Assembly: GCA_036555725.1 (NCBI GenBank)
Contig: DATBKU010000130.1
Location: 310,001 to 374,000 of the forward strand
Origin: CALAED01 sp036555725
Lineage (GTDB): Bacteria; Actinomycetota; Actinomycetes; Streptosporangiales; Streptosporangiaceae
Length of the DNA stretch: 64,000 nt
Direction of reading: 5' to 3'
In this document: piece after piece, positions 8,989 to 17,382 of the stretch
Numbering within the stretch: position 1 is the first letter of the stretch
Layout: every line of letters starts with the position of its first letter
The notes under the pieces: model-generated
Told to the model about the DNA's origin: nothing
What the model saw: the letters and a program-made list of their open reading frames with translations, nothing else
Databases searched by the model: none
Made by a program: the position numbers and the translations under genes

Positions 8989-9957
8989 ATGAAGGCGATC
9001 GTCCAAGACCGGTATGGCTCGGTTGATGCCCTGGAACTGGCGGACATCGACAAGCCGGTGCCGAAGGACAACGAAGTGCTGCTGCGAGTGCACGCGGCAG
9101 GCGTCGATCCCAGTGTCTGGCATCTCATGACGGGCACGCCCTATCTGGTGCGCCTCGCGTTCGGCGTGCGCAGGCCCAAGACCCGCGTGCGGGGCTGGGA
9201 CGTCGCCGGCCGGGTCGAGTCCGTCGGCGCGAAGGTGACGGCGTTCCGGCCCGGTGACGAGGTGTTCGGCCAGGGCGAAGGATCCTTTGCCGAGTACACG
9301 TGCGCGCGCGAAGGCAAACTCGTCCCCAAGCCGTCGAACCTCACCTTTGAGCAGGCCGCTGCGGTTGCCGTCTCCGGCGTCACCGCCTTGCTGGCACTAC
9401 GCGACAAGGGACGGGTGCGACAGGGCCAGCAGGTCCTGATCATCGGCGCCGGTGGCGGCGTGGGCACCTTCGCCGTTCAGCTGGCCAAGGCGTACGGCGC
9501 GCACGTCACTGCCGTGTGCAGCGGGACGAAGACGGATCTGGTCCGGTCGATCGGCGCGGACGACGTCATCGACTACACCCACGACGACTTCGCGGACGGC
9601 ACGCGCCGCTTCGATCTCATCCTCGACATCGCAGGCCTCCGGTCGATGACCCACCTCCGGCGCGCTCTTACTCCCACCGGCACGATCGTCCTCGTCGGCG
9701 GCGAGGGTGGCGGACGGTGGACCGGAGGCGTGCAACGCAATCTTGGCGCGGCCGTGGTGTCCCTGTTCCGTCGCCAGAAGGTGCGCGGGCTGTTCGCGGC
9801 GGTCCGTGCGGAGAACCTGCAAACCATGCGGGAGCTCATCGAGGCCGGCAAGGTCACGCCCGTCATCGACACGACCTATCCGCTGAGCGATGCGGCCGAG
9901 GCCATCCGGCAGTGGGAACAGGGCCACGCTCGCGGCAAGGCCGTCATCACCGTATAG
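8989..9957 (+). CDS. NAD(P)-dependent alcohol dehydrogenase/quinone reductase, MDR family
   Basis: A 322-residue medium-chain dehydrogenase/reductase. It has the N-terminal GroES-like domain (VLLRVHAAGVDPSVWHLMTG) and a Rossmann domain with VLIIGAGGGVGTFAVQLAKA near residue 150. No structural or catalytic zinc ligands are visible, which suggests the zinc-free quinone oxidoreductase branch. ATG 8989 is preceded by GGGGA. An in-frame ATG at 8947 would add 14 residues without a Shine-Dalgarno sequence. It is convergent with the RarD-type gene. The substrate is unknown. Confidence 0.85.
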   Translation: MKAIVQDRYGSVDALELADIDKPVPKDNEVLLRVHAAGVDPSVWHLMTGTPYLVRLAFGVRRPKTRVRGWDVAGRVESVGAKVTAFRPGDEVFGQGEGSFAEYTCAREGKLVPKPSNLTFEQAAAVAVSGVTALLALRDKGRVRQGQQVLIIGAGGGVGTFAVQLAKAYGAHVTAVCSGTKTDLVRSIGADDVIDYTHDDFADGTRRFDLILDIAGLRSMTHLRRALTPTGTIVLVGGEGGGRWTGGVQRNLGAAVVSLFRRQKVRGLFAAVRAENLQTMRELIEAGKVTPVIDTTYPLSDAAEAIRQWEQGHARGKAVITV

Positions 9958-9972
9958 ACCCGTTGCCATCCA

Positions 9973-10917
9973 TCATGATCGCGTGGACGCCACCGCCGGC
10001 GTGGGCTCGGGGGGCGCCGAGTAGTTCCGCGCCCGGGTACGGCGGGCAGCGCGGAAGCCGTCGGCGGTGAGGATCACCAGCGCGGCCCAGACGAGCAGGA
10101 AGCCGATCCAGCGGCTGGCCGGCATCGCCTCGTGCTGGATGACCAGGCCGATGACGAACTGCAGCACCGGCGCGATGTACTGCAGCATGCCGATCGCGCT
10201 GAGCGGCACCCGGATGGCGGCCGCGTTGAACAGCAGCAGCGGCACGGCCGTGATGAGGCCCGCGGCGGCCAGCAGCAGCGCCTGCCCGGCGCCCGCGTGG
10301 CCGAAGCCGGCGGTGCCCTTCCCCTCCAGGGTGACGAGGTACGTCAGGGCCGGCACGAACAAGACCAGCGTCTCGATCGTCAGACTCTCCGCGGACGGCG
10401 TGTTGGCGAACTTCTTGAGCAGCCCGTACGTACCGAACGCGCCGGCCAGCACCAGCGCGATCCACGGCGGCCGGCCGTAGTCGACGGTCAGCACGACGAC
10501 GGCGAGGGCGCCGAGGCCCATGGCGGTCCACTGCCACGGGCGCAGCCGTTCGCGGAAGATGACGACCCCGAACAGCACGCTGATCAGCGGGTTGATGAAG
10601 TAGCCGAGCGAGGCCTCGATGGTATGGCCGCTGTTGACGGCGTAAATGTAAGTGCCCCAGTTGACCGTGATGGCCACCGCGGCGAGGGCCAGCAGCCCCA
10701 GTCGGCGCAGGGTGAGCCGCCGCAGCCACGACCAATGCCGCCGTACGGCCAGGATGACCAGCATGACGAGCAGCGACCAGACCATGCGGTGTGCCAGGAT
10801 CTCGGTCGCTCCGGCCGGCTTCAGCAGCGGAAAGTAGAGCGGAAACAGCCCCCACAGCCCGTACGCCGCGATCCCGAACACCATCCCGCGACGCACCTCC
10901 GCCATGCTCGCGATCAT
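9973..10917 (-). CDS. rarD: EamA-family exporter, RarD type
   Basis: A ten-helix drug/metabolite transporter protein of 314 residues related to RarD. It opens with RGMVFGIAAYGLWGLFPLYF and carries the typical segment AVNSGHTIEASLGYFINPLI of RarD proteins, then a second EamA half. The transported substrate is not known for the family in general. The first methionine codon is at 10917; an internal ATG at 10905 (four residues later) is equally possible because neither has a clear ribosome site. It is divergent from the methyltransferase gene by about 35 bases. Confidence 0.88.
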   Translation of the reverse strand: MIASMAEVRRGMVFGIAAYGLWGLFPLYFPLLKPAGATEILAHRMVWSLLVMLVILAVRRHWSWLRRLTLRRLGLLALAAVAITVNWGTYIYAVNSGHTIEASLGYFINPLISVLFGVVIFRERLRPWQWTAMGLGALAVVVLTVDYGRPPWIALVLAGAFGTYGLLKKFANTPSAESLTIETLVLFVPALTYLVTLEGKGTAGFGHAGAGQALLLAAAGLITAVPLLLFNAAAIRVPLSAIGMLQYIAPVLQFVIGLVIQHEAMPASRWIGFLLVWAALVILTADGFRAARRTRARNYSAPPEPTPAVASTRS

Positions 10918-10951
10918 ATCAGGATGTAATGAGTCATCTAATCAGTTGCTG

Positions 10952-11599
10952 ATGTCTGAGACAGTGGTCTCCATGGCGGACGCGACCCGGAAGAGCTACG
11001 ACATCCTGGCGACCGACTACGCCGACCGCTTCCTCGGCGAGCTCGCGCACAAGCCGCTCGACCGGGCGCTGCTCGAGATCGTCGCGGACGAGGCGGTGCC
11101 GCCGGCCCCCGTCGCGGACGTCGGCTGCGGCCCCGGCCATGTGGCCGGCTACCTGTACGAACACGTGTCCACGCTCGGCCTCGACCTGTCGCCGCGCATG
11201 GTCGAGATCGCCGCCCGCACCCACCCGGAGATCGGCTTCTTCGTCGCCGACATGCGGTCGCTGCCCGTCCCCGACCAGACCTGGGGCGGCATCGTCGCCC
11301 TCTACTCGATCATCCACATCCCGTTGCCGGAGCTCCCCGCGGTCTTTGCCGAGTTCCATCGGGTGCTGCGGCCGGGCGGCCCCATCCTGCTGTCCTTCCA
11401 CCTCGGCGACGAACTGCGCCACCTCGACGAGCTCTGGGACCACCCGGTCTCCCTCGACTTCCATTTCTACGACCGCTCCTTGGTCGAGGCCGCGCTGGTG
11501 GCCGCCGGCTTCGTCGTCAACGCCTACGTAGAGCGCCGGCCGTACGAGCACGAGGTCGACACCACGCGCGCGTACCTGATGGGGCACCGGCCGAGTTAG
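10952..11599 (+). CDS. class I SAM-dependent methyltransferase
   Basis: About 215 residues with a Rossmann-type methyltransferase fold: motif I VADVGCGPGHVAGYL near residue 65, the acidic loop after it (LGLDLSPRMVEIA), and GGIVALYSIIHI as motif IV. The late segment PELPAVFAEFHRVLRPGG is typical of UbiE/COQ5-like methyltransferases, but the substrate cannot be told. Starts at ATG 10952 or ATG 10973 are both possible. Its TAG stop overlaps the predicted -10 box of msrA. Confidence 0.82.
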   Translation: MSETVVSMADATRKSYDILATDYADRFLGELAHKPLDRALLEIVADEAVPPAPVADVGCGPGHVAGYLYEHVSTLGLDLSPRMVEIAARTHPEIGFFVADMRSLPVPDQTWGGIVALYSIIHIPLPELPAVFAEFHRVLRPGGPILLSFHLGDELRHLDELWDHPVSLDFHFYDRSLVEAALVAAGFVVNAYVERRPYEHEVDTTRAYLMGHRPS

Positions 11600-11608
11600 C
11601 CTGGGTAC

Positions 11609-12268
11609 GTGTTCGGTTTCGCGAAGACAAAGATGGTTGATCCGGAGAAGGCGCTGCCCGGCCGCGACGTACCCATGCCGGTCCCGCCGCGACACGAGGT
11701 GCTCGGCGGCCCGCTGGCCCCGCCTTACCCGGAGGGCTCTGCGATCGCCGAGTTCGGGCTCGGCTGCTTCTGGGGCGCCGAGCGGAAGTTCTGGCAGACC
11801 CCCGGCGTGCTGTCCACCGCCGTCGGCTACGCGGGCGGCTACACGCCCAACCCCACCTACGAAGAGGTCTGCTCGGGCCTGACCGGCCACGCCGAGGTGG
11901 TCCGCGTCGTCTACGACCCCGCGCAGGTCTCGTACGACCAGCTCCTGCGCGTCTTCTGGGAGGCACACGACCCCACCCAGGGCATGCGGCAGGGCAACGA
12001 CGTCGGCTCCCAGTACCGCTCGGTCATCTTCTACCGCACCGACGCCGAGCGCGCGGCCGTCCTCGCCTCCCGCGACGCCTACCAAAAGGTCCTCACCGAC
12101 GCCGGCTACGGCGACATCACCACCGAAATCGTCCCCGCCACCGACTTCTACTTCGCCGAGGACTACCACCAGCAGTACCTCTCAGACCATAAAAACCCCG
12201 GCGGCTACTGCGGTTTGGGCGGTACGGGCGTCAGCTGCCCCATCGGCGTAGCCCCCGCCGACGACTGA
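11609..12268 (+). CDS. msrA: peptide-methionine (S)-S-oxide reductase
   Basis: MsrA reduces methionine S-sulfoxide in oxidised proteins. The catalytic motif GLGCFWGAERKF places the nucleophilic cysteine at about residue 53, and EVVRVVYDP and GSQYRS are present. Two cysteines near the C terminus (in GGYCGLGG and GVSCPIG) can act as resolving residues. At 219 residues it has the usual size with an N-terminal extension. A TAGCCT lies six bases before the GTG start with no Shine-Dalgarno sequence, so the message is probably leaderless. Confidence 0.95.
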   Translation: MFGFAKTKMVDPEKALPGRDVPMPVPPRHEVLGGPLAPPYPEGSAIAEFGLGCFWGAERKFWQTPGVLSTAVGYAGGYTPNPTYEEVCSGLTGHAEVVRVVYDPAQVSYDQLLRVFWEAHDPTQGMRQGNDVGSQYRSVIFYRTDAERAAVLASRDAYQKVLTDAGYGDITTEIVPATDFYFAEDYHQQYLSDHKNPGGYCGLGGTGVSCPIGVAPADD

Positions 12269-12339
12269 GCTGTCCGCGGCTGGTCTACGTTGGGTCCCTG
12301 GTCGAGGTGGCGCCGAGAGGTGCGCTCTAGATTGAGCAC

Positions 12340-12608
12340 ATGGCTGCCGAGTTCTTAGAGCCTGTTAGGCGGCGAGATCCGGGGGACGACCCGGCTGCGA
12401 TCTTTGAACTGTTTCCTTGAGTCGCATCGTGCGCACTTGCGCGGAGTACGATCAAGCACTCGACGCCGCGCATGATCTCGCCCGCCTCAAGGAGGTGCGG
12501 AGCTTGCTGAGACGGTGGCGCCTGCGAGCGGTCGCCTACGCCCGGCCCGGATACGAGGAGGCAGTTCAGGACGCCCACCAGGGACGTCCGGATGCCTTTG
12601 TTCGATAA
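12340..12608 (+). pseudogene. frameshifted DUF6247-like gene remnant
   Basis: The reading frame from ATG 12340 gives MAAEFLEPVRRRDPGDDPAA and ends at a TGA (12418-12420). A different frame from TTG 12417 continues with AEYDQALDAAHDLARL and LLRRWRLRAVAYARPGYEEA up to TAA 12608. Joined, these resemble the small actinobacterial DUF6247 proteins, where a D-DP-A start is followed by an EY--ALDAAHD segment and an LRAVAYS-PGYE core. The third frame between them (ESHRAHL) also looks like the missing link, so two single-base changes may be involved. I infer an inactivated gene. Confidence 0.5.
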
Positions 12609-12638
12609 CAGCCGCCGGAGTGGGACGGTCGGGGGTGA

Positions 12639-12686
12639 CGAGCGGTCCAGGTCGGCGACGCGGTAGGCGACGAAGAGCGTCTTCAC
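12639..12686 (-). pseudogene. truncated VOC (glyoxalase-like) gene start
   Basis: The first 16 codons read MKTLFVAYRVADLDRS, the usual opening of a vicinal-oxygen-chelate domain protein, and then similarity stops abruptly. The frame runs on as unrelated sequence. The ATG overlaps the stop of the DHFR-like gene in an ATGA tetranucleotide, so the pair looks like the remains of a two-gene operon whose second member was deleted after codon 16. Confidence 0.45.
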
Positions 12687-13267
12687 GCGGCTTGCTCGGG
12701 TCGGCGCACCCGGTAGCGGAGGTGCGTGATGTCTCGATCGTCGAGTCGGCGGACGAGGTTGAGTTCGATGTGATCACTACCGAGGTGGTCGAAAAGCCGT
12801 CGGCCGCTTCCGAGGAGGACCTGAACCAGGTGGATCTCCATCTCGTCGATCTGTCCGGCGCGGAGAAGCGCTTGGGCGACCCCCGCTCCGTGGACCAAGA
12901 CCGGCCGGTCACCGGCTGCCGCGCGAGCCTGACGGGCGCAGTCCTCGACATCGGTGACGAAACGTGCGTGGCCGGGTGGCACGTCCCCGTCATCCACCTG
13001 GTGCGTAAGCACGAAGATCGGCACACCGTCGTGATGGTCGCCCTGCCAGCGCCCGGCGAGTTCGAATGTCCGGCGGCCGGAGATCACTGCACCGGTCGCC
13101 ATCGCTTCGCGGTAGACCTGTCCGCTGGGGCCGTCGGATTCCCGATCGTCCAGCCAGTTGAAAAGCCGTCCACCGTTACGTCCGAGCTCCTGCCCTGGCC
13201 GATCGTCCGGGCCGGCGATGTAGCCGTCGAGCGACATCGACATGTACAGCCGAATCGGATTGTTCAT
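12683..13267 (-). CDS. dihydrofolate reductase family protein (RibD C-terminal fold)
   Basis: A 194-residue stand-alone member of the DHFR/RibD-C superfamily that likely binds NAD(P)H. It has the opening RLYMSMSLDGYIAGPDD, the central GAVISGRRTFELAG, the nucleotide-loop segment VLVHGAGVAQALLRAGQIDE and the terminal YRV strand. ATG 13267 is chosen over ATG 13279 because a GGAG lies six bases upstream of it. The physiological substrate of such proteins is generally unknown. Its stop is coupled to the truncated VOC reading frame. A second family member lies at 54113-54685. Confidence 0.82.
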   Translation of the reverse strand: MNNPIRLYMSMSLDGYIAGPDDRPGQELGRNGGRLFNWLDDRESDGPSGQVYREAMATGAVISGRRTFELAGRWQGDHHDGVPIFVLTHQVDDGDVPPGHARFVTDVEDCARQARAAAGDRPVLVHGAGVAQALLRAGQIDEMEIHLVQVLLGSGRRLFDHLGSDHIELNLVRRLDDRDITHLRYRVRRPEQAA

Positions 13268-13648
13268 GCTGATCTCCATCTCTCCTTCTATAACACCGGG
13301 ATCCGCCGCATCCTGACTCGCCGACGGGCGGGCCCGTCACAAGGAGGACTTTAGGCAACCGGCAAACTCATCGGCCTGACGCACCGACCCTGCTGCCGGG
13401 ACTCTGAGGAGTATTAGTCATGATCTGTGGATCAGTTGAGGTCGTTCAGGCTGCGTGGCCCTCGGAGCGTGCGACGAGGCGGCCGCATTCGAAGCGGGCT
13501 CCGGCGCGGACAAGGGCGACGAGGTGGCGGCGCGGAGGCGTGGGTCACCCGGAACGGGGGAGCCAGCCGGATCATCGTGGGCAGCAGACTGACGAGCCTG
13601 TAAGCAGCGTGTCCGGGGTAGGCCTCTCGACCAGCGGAGTGTGCAGTC
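13268..13648. other. gene-poor interval, 380 bp
   Basis: No intact gene is seen. On the minus strand a short frame near 13437-13515 reads HLVALVRAGARFECG and ends with a stop at about 13450. It looks like the far C terminus of a larger protein, perhaps a mobile-element protein, but the rest is not recognisable and the adjoining frames are broken. With the two damaged genes just upstream this suggests a decayed segment. Confidence 0.3.
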
Positions 13649-14089
13649 ATGACAGCAGCGGACGTCCATGGGCCCATCGATTTCGTACTGCTGGAGTTCC
13701 CCGGGGACCGGCTCACCGGTTCTACGGCGCGGGCCTTGATGGACCTCGTCGAGCGTGGCGTGGTGCGGGTCTACGACCTGCTAGTGATCGGGAAAAGGCA
13801 GGACGGCACGGTCTACCTGCTCGATCTCGACAATCCGTCGGCGGAGCAGCTCGGCGGGTTCGCCGAGTTCGCGGGGGCGCGGTCGGGCCTGCTGGGCGAC
13901 GACGACGTGGGTGAGGCGGCCGGTGCGATGCAGGCCGACACCGTGGCGGCGTTGATTGTTTACGAGAACACCTGGGCCATACCGTTCGTGGCCGCCGCAC
14001 GCGAGAACGGTGGCGAGGTGATCGCGAGTGCGCGCATTCCCGCCACGGACGTGATGAACGCCCTCGAAACGCTGGACGCGACGGTCTGA
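13649..14089 (+). CDS. DUF6325-like protein
   Basis: A 146-residue soluble protein with the layout of actinobacterial DUF6325/DUF1269-like proteins: it opens with GPIDFVLLEFPGDRLTG, has a central VRVYDLLVIGKRQDGTV strand pair, and ends with TVAALIVYENTWAIPFV and a second repeat-like strand. No catalytic residues are evident and no function is known for the family. A GGAG lies nine bases before ATG. It is 10 bases upstream of a SHOCT-domain gene, and such pairs recur in actinomycetes, so a shared operon is likely. Confidence 0.7.
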   Translation: MTAADVHGPIDFVLLEFPGDRLTGSTARALMDLVERGVVRVYDLLVIGKRQDGTVYLLDLDNPSAEQLGGFAEFAGARSGLLGDDDVGEAAGAMQADTVAALIVYENTWAIPFVAAARENGGEVIASARIPATDVMNALETLDATV

Positions 14090-14099
14090 GGAGGAAGCT

Positions 14100-14417
14100 A
14101 TGCCTGGACTGCTTAGGGGAATAGCGCGTACGGCCGTGATCGCCGGAACGGCGACAGCGGTGAGCGGCCGCGTACAGCGCCGGCAGGCGGAGCGGTTCGC
14201 CTCTCGCGATGCGCAGATCTACGCCGATCGCCAAGCGGCGTACGACCAGCAATACGCCGACCAGCAATACGCCGACCAGCAATACGCCGCCCCGGCTCCC
14301 GCGGCGCCGTCGGCCGACCCGATCGAGCAGCTCAAGGAGCTGGCGGCGCTCAAGGAGCAGGGCGTCCTCACCGAAGCCGAGTTCGCCGCGCAGAAGGCCA
14401 GGATCCTGGGCGGCTGA
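14100..14417 (+). CDS. SHOCT domain protein
   Basis: A 105-residue protein ending in a SHOCT (short C-terminal) domain, PIEQLKELAALKEQGVLTEA through the terminal KARILGG. The N terminus is a short hydrophobic stretch (RGIARTAVIAGTATAVSG), followed by a Gln/Tyr/Ala-rich linker with three near-perfect copies of a five-residue DQQYA unit, encoded by 15-bp DNA repeats at about 14245-14290. GGAGGAAGCT precedes the ATG. SHOCT domains are thought to mediate oligomerisation; the partner here is probably the DUF6325-like neighbour. Confidence 0.78.
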   Translation: MPGLLRGIARTAVIAGTATAVSGRVQRRQAERFASRDAQIYADRQAAYDQQYADQQYADQQYAAPAPAAPSADPIEQLKELAALKEQGVLTEAEFAAQKARILGG

Positions 14418-14473
14418 TCGCAACGTCAGGGTGAGCCCTCGCACGGGATGGCGCACCGGGCCGGCCAGTCGCG

Positions 14474-15139
14474 CTAGCTCCGGTTGATTGTCGCGAACCA
14501 GGCCGGTGCGCCATCGTCGTGGAATCTCGTCTGAACCCGGTCCGGTTCGATGGCGGCGACTTTCCAGCCATTGCCCGGATTGAACGCCGCTCTCAGCTCT
14601 TCCGCACTGACGGGATGCGGGCCGGTATCGGGACCGGCGTCACTGAAGCACAACACATAGAGGGTGCCATTGTGCTCGGTCACCGACGCCAGACTTGCCA
14701 CGTATCCGGGTCGCTCGTCGCCGTCGAAGCTATGGAACAGTCCGCAGTCCAGCACCGTCTCAAAGGTGCGCTCCAAACGCTCCAAATGGAGCGCATCGGC
14801 CGTAGCGAACTCAACCTCGATCCCACGATCGTCGGCCTTCTTTCGGGCGATCGCCAGTGCCGTCTCAGCTACGTCAACGCCCAGCACCGGCAATCCCAGC
14901 GAGGCCACGTGAAGAGCGTTCTCGCCGGTTCCGCAGCCCGTGTCGAGCACCGTTCCGGAGAATCCGCCGTCGGCTGCCAAACGCACTATTGCCGGCTGTG
15001 GCCGGTCAATATCCCAAGGAGCGGGGCCGTCGTGGTATGACGCATCCCAGGGCAGTCCCGTCATCCGTTCGTGACTGGTCGGGGGCCGACCACCGAACGG
15101 ATCGTCAGCGAGGGTTCCTGATTGCTCCGACAACTTCAT
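14474..15139 (-). CDS. class I SAM-dependent methyltransferase
   Basis: A 221-residue methyltransferase with motif I TVLDTGCGTGENALHVASLG, followed by LPVLGVDVAETALAIARKKA, and a motif IV-like VLDCGLFHSFDGDER. The opening PWDASYHDGPAPWDIDRPQP is typical of a thiopurine-methyltransferase-like family found in many bacteria, whose natural substrate is uncertain. ATG 15139 follows AGGAAGGGGG closely; the longer in-frame extension upstream has no similarity and overlaps the AraC gene. It lies downstream of that AraC gene on the same strand. Confidence 0.8.
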   Translation of the reverse strand: MKLSEQSGTLADDPFGGRPPTSHERMTGLPWDASYHDGPAPWDIDRPQPAIVRLAADGGFSGTVLDTGCGTGENALHVASLGLPVLGVDVAETALAIARKKADDRGIEVEFATADALHLERLERTFETVLDCGLFHSFDGDERPGYVASLASVTEHNGTLYVLCFSDAGPDTGPHPVSAEELRAAFNPGNGWKVAAIEPDRVQTRFHDDGAPAWFATINRS

Positions 15140-15204
15140 CCCCCTTCCTGCAACTAATCTTGCCACCCGATCATGGCCTGCCAATCCACCGGCCTTAGCA
15201 TCCC

Positions 15205-16023
15205 TCATTGGCTGGGAATCTGATTGGCGGCGCGGTGACTGGTTCGATAGCGGCCCGGGGTGGTGCCGATGATATTGGTGAAGGCTGCGATGAAGCTGCT
15301 GGGGTTCGCCCATCCGCAGGCGTGGGCGACGTGGGTCGTGTCGTGGCCGTCGGCGAGAAGAACGAGCGCGTGATAGATGCGTAGTTGTGTGCGCCATTGA
15401 TAGAAGGTCATGCCGAGTTCGTTGTGGAACAGCCGGCTGAGAGTGCGGGCGCTGGCGCCGATCGTCTGCCCGAGTTCGGCCAGTGACCTGTTGTCTGCGG
15501 GCTGCTCGTACAGCATCTGCGCAACGCCCTGCAGCCGATCATCGTGTGGTTCTGGCAGCTGCAGCGGCTGCTCATCTGCTTCGTGAAGTTCATCGACGAG
15601 GACTCGACGGAGGCGAGCGCCCGCGGCGCGGTCGTAGTCGCCCACGGCTCGGTCGTAGTTGCGTGGGCCCGTGAGGGTGAGCAGGATTTCGCGGGCGAGG
15701 CCGGAGACCATGAACACGGCAGGATGGCCCGGGGCGAGCCGGGCCAGGGATGCCGGTAGGAAGACGATCCGCATGTCGGTGTTGCTGTGAGCGCGGTGGT
15801 AGTGCGTGAACCCGGCGGGGGTCCAGGCGACTCGATTGGCCGGAACGATCGACGTGCCGCGTTCGGTGTGCACTGACAGGACGCCACGGGCTGCGTATAC
15901 CAGGTGTCCGCGTGGATGGGACTGCGCTGAGCTTGTTCCCCCCGACGGCCACAGATGCACGCCTCCGGACGGCCATAGATGTGACGTCAGACCGGACTGG
16001 GGAAGTTGGCGGCCAACGGGCAT
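15205..16023 (-). CDS. AraC-family transcriptional regulator
   Basis: A 272-residue regulator with an N-terminal cupin-like sensor (GHLVYAARGVLSVHTERGTS) and a C-terminal double helix-turn-helix: SLAELGQTIGASARTLSRLF and THVAHACGWANPSSFIAAFT. ATG 16023 is preceded at eight bases by TAGAAT (16032-16037 on the opposite strand) and no ribosome site, so it is probably leaderless. It is divergent from the oxidoreductase at 16078 with only 54 bases between, which makes that gene its likely target. Confidence 0.87.
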   Translation of the reverse strand: MPVGRQLPQSGLTSHLWPSGGVHLWPSGGTSSAQSHPRGHLVYAARGVLSVHTERGTSIVPANRVAWTPAGFTHYHRAHSNTDMRIVFLPASLARLAPGHPAVFMVSGLAREILLTLTGPRNYDRAVGDYDRAAGARLRRVLVDELHEADEQPLQLPEPHDDRLQGVAQMLYEQPADNRSLAELGQTIGASARTLSRLFHNELGMTFYQWRTQLRIYHALVLLADGHDTTHVAHACGWANPSSFIAAFTNIIGTTPGRYRTSHRAANQIPSQ

Positions 16024-16077
16024 AGGTTGGCATTCTATCGATAGCCGGTCACGCCGCCTTCCGGCGACAGTGGACGC

Positions 16078-17163
16078 ATGAGCGATGACATTCATACAGG
16101 CAGCACTGCCGACGGGATGCTGAACCGCACGTCGTCGACGTGGCGTGAGGCCAGTACGACGATTCGAGCGGCGGTCTGTGTCAGGGCGGGTGGCCCGGAG
16201 GTACTGGAGATCCGTGAGCTGCCAGTGCCAACGGCTCGGGAGGGCTGGAGCCTGGTGCAGGTGAAGGGCGCGGGGTTGAACCGGTCGGAGCTGAGGACCC
16301 GCCAGGGGCATTCCCCAAACGTGACGTTCCCGCGTGTGCTTGGGATCGAATGTGTGGGAATCGTGGCGGCCTCGACCGATCCCATGGTGCCGGATGGGAC
16401 GACCGTCGCCGCGGTGATGGGTGAGATGGGCCGGGAGTTCGACGGCGGTTATGCGGAGTATGCGTTGTTGCCGAACTCGCTGCTGATGCCGGTCACTACC
16501 ACGTTGCCTTGGGACGTCTTGGCCGCGCTACCTGAGACGTACCTGACCGCGCGGGGGTCGCTGGACGCGCTGGGGGTCGTGCCGGGTGACCAGGGGCGGT
16601 TGCTGATCCGTGGCGGGACCTCGTCGGTGGGCATGGCCGCCGCGTCGATCGCGTCCGGCCACGGTGTCGAGACCGCGGCCACGACTCGGCGGCAAGACAA
16701 GGTCGACGCGTTGGCCGCGGCCGGCGTCGACCACGTACTCGTCGACGACGGCGGGTCGCCGGCGGCGAGCCTCCACGCGGTCTGGCCCGAGGGTCCGGAC
16801 TATGTTCTGGATCTCGTCGGGGCGAGCACGGCGGTGGACTCGCTGCACCTGGTCCGTCGCGGCGGGACGGTGTGTGTGACGGGCTCGCTCAGTGGGTGGT
16901 TGATCCGGGACTTCGAACCGATAGCGATGATCCCGTCCGGAACCAAGCTCACGGCCTTCCACAGTGACAACCTCAAGGGCAGTGCGGGCACCACCTTGTT
17001 GCAGCGAATCGTCCACGAGGTCGAGGCCGGCGTCTATCGACCCAACCTCGACCGTGTCTTCGGCCTGGACGACATCGTTGCGGCCCACCGCTACATGGAG
17101 AACAACCAAGCCACCGGGAAGGTTGTCGTGCTGCCCGAGCCACGTGGCAATGACCCAGTGTGA
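16078..17163 (+). CDS. MDR-family zinc-independent oxidoreductase
   Basis: A 361-residue quinone-oxidoreductase-like medium-chain dehydrogenase. The catalytic domain holds WSLVQVKGAGLNRSELRTRQ and the Rossmann domain LLIRGGTSSVGMAAASIASG, with the co-substrate-binding segment VETAATTRRQDKVDALAAAG. No zinc-binding cysteine cluster is seen. The N-terminal 30 residues before IRAAVCVRAG lie outside the fold, so a start at the ATG for MLNRTS (13 codons later) is possible. Divergent from the AraC regulator that probably controls it. Confidence 0.83.
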   Translation: MSDDIHTGSTADGMLNRTSSTWREASTTIRAAVCVRAGGPEVLEIRELPVPTAREGWSLVQVKGAGLNRSELRTRQGHSPNVTFPRVLGIECVGIVAASTDPMVPDGTTVAAVMGEMGREFDGGYAEYALLPNSLLMPVTTTLPWDVLAALPETYLTARGSLDALGVVPGDQGRLLIRGGTSSVGMAAASIASGHGVETAATTRRQDKVDALAAAGVDHVLVDDGGSPAASLHAVWPEGPDYVLDLVGASTAVDSLHLVRRGGTVCVTGSLSGWLIRDFEPIAMIPSGTKLTAFHSDNLKGSAGTTLLQRIVHEVEAGVYRPNLDRVFGLDDIVAAHRYMENNQATGKVVVLPEPRGNDPV

Positions 17164-17382
17164 CTCGCATCTCGATGGTGAGACCGACGCCGCTTAAGAT
17201 CGTTGACAGAACGTTCGACGTGGGATTTTGATTATGTCGTGTCTCATCGGGACACTGCCCGCCCGGTCGCCGTTCCGGTATGTCTCGCCGTCCTTCCCGC
17301 AGGCCGCTCCCCAATACGTCAGATGATGGTCACCTCGGTAGCAGGGCCGGGCACCGCCGACCCTAGTTAAGGAGGACTGACC
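17164..17382. other. intergenic interval, 219 bp
   Basis: No gene is recognised here. A consensus AAGGAGG at 17369-17375 serves the following MetE-like gene. No clear -35/-10 pair or terminator hairpin was identified by eye. Confidence 0.4.

Noticed and set aside
13437..13648. Transposase remnant upstream of the DUF6325-like gene
   Set aside because: A minus-strand frame HLVALVRAGARFECG looks like the tail of a larger protein, but I cannot name the family and the neighbouring frames do not join it.
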